Assembly: GCA_016235245.1 (NCBI GenBank)
Contig: JACRLO010000035.1
Span: 1-64,000, forward strand
DNA from: Nitrospirota bacterium
Lineage (GTDB): Bacteria > Nitrospirota > Thermodesulfovibrionia > Thermodesulfovibrionales > UBA6898
Length of the DNA: 64,000 nucleotides
Reading direction: 5' to 3'
The notes beneath the pieces are model-generated. The model saw nothing but the letters and a program-made list of their open reading frames with translations, was not told the DNA's origin and ran no database searches. This document shows, in pieces, positions 9,224 through 16,633 of this stretch. Made by a program: the position numbers and the translations under genes. Positions within the stretch are counted from its first letter, which is position 1; every line of letters begins with the position of its first letter.

Positions 9224-9877
9224 ATGGATATTATTCTTGACGACAGAGAGATACGCATTCTTGGCTGCCTTATTGAAAAGGAGCTGACAACGCCCGAGTA
9301 TTACCCCCTGTCTTTAAACAGCCTGACCAATGCGTGCAATCAGAAGTCCAACCGTAATCCAATGGTCTCCTATGACGAGGCCGTTGTACAACAGGGACTG
9401 GAGGGGCTGCAGGCAAAAGGTCTTGCGCGCAAAACGCACACTGCAGGCAGCCGTGTCGACAAATACCTGCATACCTTCCTGGACCGATTTGATCTGTCAA
9501 AGCAGGAAATGGCAGTCCTCTGCGAACTTATGCTGCGAGGTCCTCAAACCGCCGGAGAGATCCGTTCCCGCGCCGAGAGGATGTCACCCTTTGAAAGCCT
9601 TGAGGCCGCAGATGAAACCCTGCGGGGGCTGATGGAGCACGATCCTGCGCTGGTATTACATCTGCCGCGGGAGACCGGGAGAAAGGAACGGAGATTTATC
9701 CATCTTCTTTCCGGTGACAGCAGTGTTGCAGCCGACGCCGATCAGCCGGAAGCGGCTTCAGCACCTCCGATGAATACGGAACAGCGTCTCCGCATTATGG
9801 AGGAAGAGATTGAAAAGCTGACTGCCGAGTTGAAAGAGCTGAAACAGGCCTTCGCAGAGTTCAGATCACAGTTCTGA
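9224..9877 (+). CDS. yceH: YceH family protein (DUF480)
   Basis: This 217-residue protein has tandem winged-helix-like domains. The family signature ILGCLIEKELTTPEYYPLSLNSLTNACNQKSNRNPMV fills residues 9-46, and a second winged region follows (about 85-165). The last 30 residues are a charged coiled coil (EEEIEKLTAELKELKQAF). YceH proteins are conserved in Gram-negative bacteria and lack a defined biochemical function. The ribosome-binding site is GACAGGAG before the ATG. The 3' end overlaps the convergent receiver-PilZ gene by 12 bases. Confidence 0.9.
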   Translation: MDIILDDREIRILGCLIEKELTTPEYYPLSLNSLTNACNQKSNRNPMVSYDEAVVQQGLEGLQAKGLARKTHTAGSRVDKYLHTFLDRFDLSKQEMAVLCELMLRGPQTAGEIRSRAERMSPFESLEAADETLRGLMEHDPALVLHLPRETGRKERRFIHLLSGDSSVAADADQPEAASAPPMNTEQRLRIMEEEIEKLTAELKELKQAFAEFRSQF

Positions 9878-10537
9878 TTCTTCGCCGGAAACGCGCCCGA
9901 TGGCAGACATGGCCTCAGTGCTGATATCGAAAAAACTGACCCCATACCCCGTTTCATGTTCGTCAGGCAGGATACGCACGACCTCACCGGCGACAGTCAG
10001 CTGCCTGCTGCCTGCTACCGAAAAGGTGCAATGGACCGTCGCTCCCTCCGGCATTACTGCTGAGGATCTGAAGAAGAGGCCTGCGGTGCTGATATTTTCG
10101 ATCATGCCCGTGAATCGTTTCCCCCGCGTCTGACATTCCAGCCTGATCTTCACAGGGACCCTGCAGGTCTTGCGTGGAGCGATATTCAGCAGGCGATGCG
10201 CCTCCTGCAGCAATACGGCAACGGAAACCGGCATGGTCACATGGGCATTGGCGTTGCTGCTTACGCAACGTTCGATTTCAGATTCCTGCGCCGCGCATAC
10301 GAGAAGTATCGAAACGCTGCGCGTCCCCGCAGTATCCCGTATCTGTCTGCAGAGTGCCTCTCCGCTGAATTCGTCGTCAAGGTGCGCGATGATAAGGTCT
10401 GCACGTACGGCCCGGTGCAGGGCAAGCGCCTGGCTGTTAGAGCTCGCAGTCCGTATTCTCACATCAGACCTGCTCAGGAAGCTCTGCTCCGGGACCAGAA
10501 GAGCATAGACATCTTTCGCAACAATCACATTTTTCAT
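9866..10537 (-). CDS. Degenerate receiver domain fused to a PilZ c-di-GMP-binding domain
   Basis: This 223-residue cytoplasmic protein has two parts. Residues 1-118 have the alternating beta-alpha pattern of a response-regulator receiver. However, the phospho-acceptor Asp position reads LIIAHL (His) and the conserved Lys position in NAHVTMPVS is Met, so phosphorylation is not expected. Residues 122-215 form a PilZ domain with both c-di-GMP motifs intact: RKTCR (RxxxR) and ENISTAGL (N-x-S-x-x-G). It likely reads c-di-GMP and passes the signal to a partner, as such proteins do in motility or surface regulation. The ATG at 10535-10537 is preferred. An in-frame ATG ten codons earlier is possible. 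Confidence 0.8.
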   Translation of the reverse strand: MKNVIVAKDVYALLVPEQSFLSRSDVRIRTASSNSQALALHRAVRADLIIAHLDDEFSGEALCRQIRDTAGTRSVSILLVCAAQESEIERCVSSNANAHVTMPVSVAVLLQEAHRLLNIAPRKTCRVPVKIRLECQTRGKRFTGMIENISTAGLFFRSSAVMPEGATVHCTFSVAGSRQLTVAGEVVRILPDEHETGYGVSFFDISTEAMSAIGRVSGEESEL

Positions 10538-10660
10538 GATGTATCTTTCTATAGTATATCTCATCAATGCGGCTGATTGCCCCTTTCCCCTCTCAAGGTA
10601 TGCTAAACTTTCTTACTTTTTTACAGAACGCAATACCAATGACAGACCAGAGCCGACTCC

Positions 10661-12181
10661 ATGATAATTCTTATTAATCCGCCTGTTGCAAAGCCGTGCG
10701 AGCCTCCGGCAGGCATTGCCCGCTTGTCAGGTATGCTCAACCGGCACGGCGTTGAACACACACTGTTGGATGCAAATATCGAGGGGCTTCTCTACCTCCT
10801 GGGACTACCCCTTCCCTCCGGGAACTCAGACAGTGCCTGGACAAAGAGGTCGTTCAGGAATTGCGGACAGAATATTTCTGCCCTCAGAGATCCCCGTCTT
10901 TACCAACAGCTCGACCGCTATAAAAGAGCCGTAAAGGATATCGGCAGGGTGCTCCATGAAATCAGCCCCTCAGGCATATCCGTCGGTCTGGCAGATTATG
11001 CTGATCAGGGTCTCTCTCCGGTAAAGAGTGCGGACCTTCTCATGGCAGCAGACAAGCCCAGGGCAAATCCTTTTTATCCCTATTTTTCAGCGAGACTGCG
11101 TGAGCTTTTCAGCAGGAGGAAACCCGCCATGGTCGGCATATCCCTCAATTATCTGAGTCAGGCCTTATGCACCTTTTCGATGATCGGCTTTATGCGAAGA
11201 GAATTCCCCGGATTAACGATAGTCCTGGGCGGAGGGCTTGTCACCTCGTGGATGAAGAACCTTGCCTGGCAGAACCCCTTTGCCGGTCTTGTGGATCACG
11301 TTATTGCAGGGCCGGGAGAATACCAGCTTATTGCGCTGCTGGGGAAGACCTCGGAAGAGGAGACATGGCCTCTTCCTGACTATCAATCACTTCCGCGCAA
11401 TGAATATCTTTCGCCGGGCTTTATTCTGCCCTACAGCGCCTCCTCCGGCTGTTACTGGAACAGATGCGATTTCTGTCCCGAAGAGGCGGAGCAGAACCCC
11501 TACATCCTGATCCCTCCAAAACAGGTGATCAGCGATCTGAAGGAGTTGGCAGCAAGAACCAATCCGTCCCTGATTCACCTGCTCGATAACGCCATAAGTC
11601 CTGCTCTCCTTGAAGCTTTTTGCGAGGAAAAGCCGGGCGTACCCTGGTATGGCTTTGCACGCGTCGGCAGACATCTTGCTGATCCTGAATTCTGCATGGC
11701 TCTGAAACAGGCTGGCTGCGTCATGCTTAAGCTCGGCATCGAGTCTGGCGATCAGGGAGTGCTTGACGCCTTGCGCAAAGGAATAAGCCTTGAAATGACT
11801 TCGGTTGTTCTTAAAAATTTGAGGCAGGCTGGGATAGCCACCTATGTATATCTTCTCTTTGGTACGCCGGTAGAAAATGAGGCATCGGCAAGAAAGACCC
11901 TTGAATTCACGGCCCAACACAGCGACTGCATCAATTATCTGAACCTTGCGATCTTCAATATGCCGGTCTGCAGCAAGTCCTCCGCTGAGCTGAAGATGAG
12001 AAACTTCTCGGAAGGAGACCTTTCACTTTATACTGATTTTCAACATCCGCAGGGTTGGGACAGAAAAAAGGTTCGACTCTTCCTCGACAGGGAATTCAAA
12101 CGGCATCCGGCCGTTGCCTCAATCCTGAAGAAGGAACTGCCGGTCTTCACCTCAAACCATGCACCGTTTTTTAGAGAATGA
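10661..12181 (+). CDS. Radical SAM protein with N-terminal cobalamin-binding-like domain
   Basis: The first 130 or so residues resemble a B12-binding Rossmann domain (ILINPPVAKPCEPPAGIARLSGML, then LDANIEG). The radical SAM core starts near residue 255 with SSGCYWNRCDFC. Its cysteines are spaced C-x4-C-x2-C, not the usual C-x3-C-x2-C, and this form recurs in a subset of B12-radical-SAM proteins. Later segments LLDNAISP, MLKLGIESGDQGVLDAL and YVYLLFGTP match SAM-binding elements of the barrel. No DxHxxG cobalamin motif is clearly visible, so B12 use is uncertain. The substrate is unknown. It stands alone between the PilZ and ankyrin genes. Confidence 0.82.
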   Translation: MIILINPPVAKPCEPPAGIARLSGMLNRHGVEHTLLDANIEGLLYLLGLPLPSGNSDSAWTKRSFRNCGQNISALRDPRLYQQLDRYKRAVKDIGRVLHEISPSGISVGLADYADQGLSPVKSADLLMAADKPRANPFYPYFSARLRELFSRRKPAMVGISLNYLSQALCTFSMIGFMRREFPGLTIVLGGGLVTSWMKNLAWQNPFAGLVDHVIAGPGEYQLIALLGKTSEEETWPLPDYQSLPRNEYLSPGFILPYSASSGCYWNRCDFCPEEAEQNPYILIPPKQVISDLKELAARTNPSLIHLLDNAISPALLEAFCEEKPGVPWYGFARVGRHLADPEFCMALKQAGCVMLKLGIESGDQGVLDALRKGISLEMTSVVLKNLRQAGIATYVYLLFGTPVENEASARKTLEFTAQHSDCINYLNLAIFNMPVCSKSSAELKMRNFSEGDLSLYTDFQHPQGWDRKKVRLFLDREFKRHPAVASILKKELPVFTSNHAPFFRE

Positions 12182-12244
12182 ACTGGAAGAAAACTAGCCA
12201 ACCGCTCGCCTCCAGATACAGAGGGCTCGCTAAACTGCATTTAA

Positions 12245-13471
12245 TCAGCGGCCGGCTGCCTTTATGAGCACCGCACTCACGGCAGGGTCAGCGTGAACAA
12301 GGTCTAAGGGTGTGCGGCCGTCAGGCAGTTTTTTGCGGGCATCAGCGCCCGCATTCAGCAGAGTCAGGACTGCGTCTGCGTTTCCGCTTGCAGCCGCAAA
12401 AAAGAGCGGCGTCCAGCCGTGAGCATCTGCCGCATCGACCTTGACACCTGCCTCAAGAATACGACGGATCATTGCGGCATCGCCCCCTTCAGCCGCCTTG
12501 TGGAGGGCGTTTCTTCCGTTCATATCAGCAAGACCGGCATCGGCACCGGCGTTAAGCAGAAGCATTGCGGTTTCGGCATGGTTGCCCTGCACCGCAAGCA
12601 GTAAGGCGGTATTGTCACTCAAATTGCTCACATCAGGATTGGCTCCAGCCTTAAGCAGCGCATCCACTGCCCTATCCGCCCCCATCCGTGCAGCGACCAT
12701 CAATGCCGTCGTACCCTGATCATCGCGCACATCCAGAAACACCCCGGAGCGAGCCGTCTTATTGATGCTCACCGCATCGTTCGCCCTTGCAGCTTCGAAG
12801 AGATGGCGGACTTTTTTGACCGCCACAGGGCCGAGTATCAGATGTCCTGCCGAAAAAAACCATATTAGTGCAGCAATCGTACAGAGAAAAACTGCCTGAC
12901 CTATTGCAGGCGGCAGGGGCTTTACCTTTCGAGGCGCACCTGCAAGGGGGTCTCTGCCCATCACTTTTGTTACGATCATGCCCGCAATGCTGAGCACCGC
13001 GAGCACCAGCAGAACCCACGAGGAGACCTTGCGGCGGATATCAAGCGGATGGAGCAGCATAGCGTTCTTCTTTGCCTTGTTCGCCAAAAATCCGCTGATA
13101 AGTGAAAGGTCCTCCCGGTAGGGATACGGCAGTATGCTGTCGCCAAGGAGCACAAGCTGCTCAGGCACGCTCAACATTCCAAAAGCATTGCGGTATGCCG
13201 AGGAGCGCACTTCCTTCTGAGTCAGAGAGATTGCCTGCATCTTTACCTCGCGGAGGTTCCGGACCGTCCTTTTCAGCAGGGTTATATGGCCGCCAATACG
13301 CCAGGCATTCACCGCAGTGACATTGCCATTATCGTCTCTTCTGAGTGAGAGCGTCGACTCGGTGCCGAGCAGCAGCCCGGCAGCCAGCATAATGAGGATG
13401 AAGATAATGCCGATGATTCTGGCAGCTCTTCTCTGCGCTGCGCCCCTTGATTGTCTGGATTCTCCTGCCAT
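12245..13471 (-). CDS. Membrane-anchored ankyrin-repeat protein
   Basis: This protein of about 408 residues has a basic cytoplasmic N-terminus, a membrane helix (about 17-37), a 90-residue extracytoplasmic segment and two further helices (about 143-165 and 190-215). The C-terminal 190 residues hold about five ankyrin repeats with the typical G-x-TALM-AA, NTALLLAVQGNH, GRNALHKAAEGGD, GWTPLFFAAASGN and GRTPLDLV consensus. Ankyrin domains mediate protein contacts; the partner is unknown. The ATG at 13469-13471 is chosen because GGGGGA stands five bases before it. An ATG seven codons upstream is possible but its spacing is poor. It does not overlap the downstream radical SAM gene, which converges on it. 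Confidence 0.8.
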   Translation of the reverse strand: MAGESRQSRGAAQRRAARIIGIIFILIMLAAGLLLGTESTLSLRRDDNGNVTAVNAWRIGGHITLLKRTVRNLREVKMQAISLTQKEVRSSAYRNAFGMLSVPEQLVLLGDSILPYPYREDLSLISGFLANKAKKNAMLLHPLDIRRKVSSWVLLVLAVLSIAGMIVTKVMGRDPLAGAPRKVKPLPPAIGQAVFLCTIAALIWFFSAGHLILGPVAVKKVRHLFEAARANDAVSINKTARSGVFLDVRDDQGTTALMVAARMGADRAVDALLKAGANPDVSNLSDNTALLLAVQGNHAETAMLLLNAGADAGLADMNGRNALHKAAEGGDAAMIRRILEAGVKVDAADAHGWTPLFFAAASGNADAVLTLLNAGADARKKLPDGRTPLDLVHADPAVSAVLIKAAGR

Positions 13472-13510
13472 GTTATCCCCCTGAGTTTTCATATACCTTC
13501 CATACAGTCG

Positions 13511-14053
13511 TCACTGACATTCCCCGGACGACTCTTCTCCTGCACAGGAAACAATGTTCGCCAGAAGGCCGAGCCGGTTGCTCGGCTTTCCCCTGCAGAG
13601 CATTTTGGTTTCCTTACCGGTGGACATGTCCGTAATGAGCAGACCGCTCTCGTTGATTACGGGCTTCATGTCGCCCTCGTAATCACTGAAGACGGAATAG
13701 TCATACGTGCCGTTTCTGAAGCCGAGCTCGGTCCGGTCAACGCGGGCCCGAACGTAGTGCATATAGGTAAATTTCCTCTGCGAACCGCTTTGGTCTGACG
13801 GATATTTCAGTTCGATTTTCCCCGGTGCGCCGAAGCGGTATTGGATATAGCCTTTCTCTTTTGTCAGCGGTCTGGACGCACAAAGCGAAACTGTTTTTGA
13901 CGAGCCCTTCATGCTGCAGTTGAAGATGGTATCTTCGTCCGGAAGACAATGGGTCTCCGCTGCAAAGGCACTGAGGGCGGAGAGAGCCGTGAGGATAAAG
14001 GGAAATATTTGCACAGCGATGTGTTTCCCGATCGTTTGTAATGGCATGGTCAT
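13511..14053 (-). CDS. Secreted hypothetical protein with conserved Cys residues
   Basis: No family is recognised. The protein of about 180 residues starts with a long hydrophobic signal peptide (ending near AFA-AET) and then has a small beta-rich domain. It contains six Cys residues in HCLPDED, FNCSMKG, SLCASRP, MLCRGKP, SCAGE and ECQ, probably disulfide-forming in the periplasm. The segment IQYRFGAPGKIELKYP looks like a beta sandwich. It lies about 30 bases after hrpB on the same strand and may be co-transcribed. The start is uncertain: an in-frame TTG at 14065 and ATGs at 14053 and 14047 are all possible, and none has a clear ribosome-binding site. Confidence 0.6.
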   Translation of the reverse strand: MTMPLQTIGKHIAVQIFPFILTALSALSAFAAETHCLPDEDTIFNCSMKGSSKTVSLCASRPLTKEKGYIQYRFGAPGKIELKYPSDQSGSQRKFTYMHYVRARVDRTELGFRNGTYDYSVFSDYEGDMKPVINESGLLITDMSTGKETKMLCRGKPSNRLGLLANIVSCAGEESSGECQ

Positions 14054-14083
14054 TATTATACGCAAGAGATCTGTTTTCTATCT

Positions 14084-16609
14084 CTATGTGCTTCGTGGTT
14101 TTAGTCTGCGCGTCGGAGGCGCATTCCACGGGTCCTCCGGCCAGGGATGTTTTGGATATCTGCCTTTCAGTTCCTTCCTGACCTGCTGATATCCGCTGTT
14201 CCAGAACCCCTCCAGATCCTGGGTCACCTGCACAGGCCGGCGCGCCGGTGAAAGAAGATGCAGGAGTATCTTCACGCTGCCCCCTGCAATCGTCGGCGTA
14301 TCAGCAAGGCCAAAGAGTTCCTGAAGTTTGACCGCAAGCACGGGAGTATCTCCTGCCGCATAGTCAACTGCGATACGGCTTCCGCTCGGCACGGACAGAT
14401 GCGTTGGCGCCTGTTCATCAAGGAACTGCTGCTGCCTCCAGGAAAGCTGTGCCCGAAGAGCAGGAAGGAGGTCGAGGCTCAAAAGGTCCTTTGCGGTGCG
14501 CATGCTGCCAAGCCATGGCAATAGCCATTCCTCGGGCTTCGAAAGCAGGTTCTCATCCGAGAGGTCAGGCAGATTCTCCTGCGGGAAAGCCCTCCTGACA
14601 AGGCTGAGGCGCGCCCGGAATTTTTTTGCCTCACTGCTGAATGAAACAGTGGCCTGACCATTCCTGATCGCCTCACAGATTATCGGCAGGACCTCATCTG
14701 CCGCCGGAGAAAAAGTCTTTACCGAAAGCAGCAAAGCTCCAAGACGCTCTTCTGATGCGGCAATAACCCTTCTCTCCCTCTTGTCCCATTCGATTCTGCG
14801 CAGCGTCTTAATGCTGCTGCCGCATTCCTGGCGGATGAGAGGTTCTGAAAGAGAAGCGGCAATATGCACCCTGCCCTCTGTCTTAACTCCTGCGTCCAGA
14901 TTCACGGCCACGATATAGGGACTTCCGGCAAGGGCGCTCTCCGCGGGCAGCCGCACACCCCTTCCCTGACTCAGCAGAAAACAGCCGTTGACTTCTTCAC
15001 GCCTTTTAGCGATGCGGTCAGGGAAAGCAGAGAGCAGAATCCGGGGGACCATATCCGGATCAGAGAAGTGTCTATCCCCGTCAGCATTGCCGGTTTCTGC
15101 TATAAGCCTCAAAAGCTGACTCGATGTTCTGTCCACAGCCCTCAAACCCCAGAGGTCAGCTGCATAAGGCAGTTCTTTGGTTCTGCGCCACGCATACAGC
15201 ATCTCTATTCTTGTTCCGATATCCGGCTCGCCGGAGACAGAGGGGCTGCGCTGGATAATATCCCTCTCTGAGACAATTGCGGCCAGGTCGGCACCAAGGC
15301 GTGGGCAGCCGAGTTCAACAGCTCTCAGCAGCAGTCTGCCAAGCCGGGGATGAAGCGGCAGTCTTGCCACTTTCCTGCCCAGAGCAGTCACTGAATGTGA
15401 CTCATCAATTCCCCCCAGATTGTAGAGCAGGTGTCTGGCTGATTCAAGGGCTGAAACCGGCGGAGCATCCAGCCATGCGAGCATGGAAGGTTCCTTCACT
15501 CCCCATAGCGCAAGCTCCAGCAGAAGCGATGACAGGTCGGACACCAGGATCTCCGGCGGGGTAAAGGGTATCATGGATTGAAACACGTGCCTGCTGTACA
15601 GACGATAACAGACACCGGGAGCAAGTCTGCCCGCCCTGCCCTTCCTCTGCTCGGCTGACGCCCGTGAGACATTTACCGTAATCAGCCGGTTCATGCCGGT
15701 TGATGGATCATACTGCAATCTGCGTGTCAGTCCGCTGTCTATGACGACCGTCACACCCTCAATCGTGAGGCTTGTCTCGGCAATGTTTGTCGCAAGCACA
15801 ATCTTGCGCCGGGGCGATGGCAGGATGGCCTGCTCCTGCTCTTCAAAAGGGAGATCTCCATACAGGGGATGAACCGAAATATTTCCGCTTCTGTCCGGGA
15901 TACTCTTCCTGAGCACATCGCTGCACTGACGTATCTCACCGGAGCCGGGCAAAAAAACGAGTATATCGCCAGAAGTTTCCTTGAGCGCACTGACAACAGC
16001 ATCGGTAATTCTCTCCTTAAGAGGTCTCTTCCCGGTTTCTCCGATATATCGTTCTTCAACAGAAAAAGCCTTGCCGCAAGAGGAGATGACCGGCGCATTG
16101 CCAAGGAGGGCTGCAATCGGGCCACAGTCAAGTGTCGCAGACATAATGAGCAGTTTCATATCAGTTCTCAGACCCTTACGGATATCCAGGCAGAGGGCAA
16201 GGGCAAGGTCAGCATGAATGCTCCGTTCGTGGAACTCATCGAAAATGATCATCGCCACACCCTCAAGGGTCGGGTCTGTCTGAATGCGGCGGGTAAGAAT
16301 ACCCTCGGTCACTACTTCTATGCGCGTCTTGTCGGAGACACGCCTGTCAAACCGGATGGTATAACCGACCGTCTCTCCGACCTGCTCGCCGATTGTCTGA
16401 GCCATCCACCGGGCCGCAGATACTGCGGCGATCCTGCGCGGCTCAAGCATGATAATGCGGCCCTGGCCGGGCGGGACACTCTCTAACAAGGCCAGCGGGA
16501 CTCGGGTCGTTTTGCCGGCTCCCGGCGGCGCATGAAGAACAACGGAACTGCTGCACGACAACGCTTCTTTAAGCGATGGAAGAATATGGTCAATAGGACA
16601 GGCTTTCAT
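14084..16609 (-). CDS. hrpB: ATP-dependent RNA helicase HrpB
   Basis: This 841-residue DExH-box helicase matches HrpB in length and motif order: Walker A HAPPGAGKTT (about 27-35), LEPRRIAA, motif II DEFHER (124-129), SATL, then in RecA domain 2 LVFLPGSGEIR, ATNIAETSLTIEGV and the QRKGRAGR motif VI. A ratchet/winged-helix region and the HrpB-specific C-terminal domain follow (AVDYAAGDTPVLAVKLQELFG, near residues 745-775). It is a family found in many proteobacteria with a poorly known role, possibly RNA processing. It sits 24 bases after the M1-ChaN fusion gene on the same strand. Confidence 0.93.
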   Translation of the reverse strand: MKACPIDHILPSLKEALSCSSSVVLHAPPGAGKTTRVPLALLESVPPGQGRIIMLEPRRIAAVSAARWMAQTIGEQVGETVGYTIRFDRRVSDKTRIEVVTEGILTRRIQTDPTLEGVAMIIFDEFHERSIHADLALALCLDIRKGLRTDMKLLIMSATLDCGPIAALLGNAPVISSCGKAFSVEERYIGETGKRPLKERITDAVVSALKETSGDILVFLPGSGEIRQCSDVLRKSIPDRSGNISVHPLYGDLPFEEQEQAILPSPRRKIVLATNIAETSLTIEGVTVVIDSGLTRRLQYDPSTGMNRLITVNVSRASAEQRKGRAGRLAPGVCYRLYSRHVFQSMIPFTPPEILVSDLSSLLLELALWGVKEPSMLAWLDAPPVSALESARHLLYNLGGIDESHSVTALGRKVARLPLHPRLGRLLLRAVELGCPRLGADLAAIVSERDIIQRSPSVSGEPDIGTRIEMLYAWRRTKELPYAADLWGLRAVDRTSSQLLRLIAETGNADGDRHFSDPDMVPRILLSAFPDRIAKRREEVNGCFLLSQGRGVRLPAESALAGSPYIVAVNLDAGVKTEGRVHIAASLSEPLIRQECGSSIKTLRRIEWDKRERRVIAASEERLGALLLSVKTFSPAADEVLPIICEAIRNGQATVSFSSEAKKFRARLSLVRRAFPQENLPDLSDENLLSKPEEWLLPWLGSMRTAKDLLSLDLLPALRAQLSWRQQQFLDEQAPTHLSVPSGSRIAVDYAAGDTPVLAVKLQELFGLADTPTIAGGSVKILLHLLSPARRPVQVTQDLEGFWNSGYQQVRKELKGRYPKHPWPEDPWNAPPTRRLKPRST

Positions 16610-16633
16610 AACAGGCGTCGCGCCGGCGATATA

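Noticed and set aside
15869-16486. 205-codon plus-strand frame opposite hrpB
   Set aside because: It is complementary to conserved helicase motifs and has no start signal.
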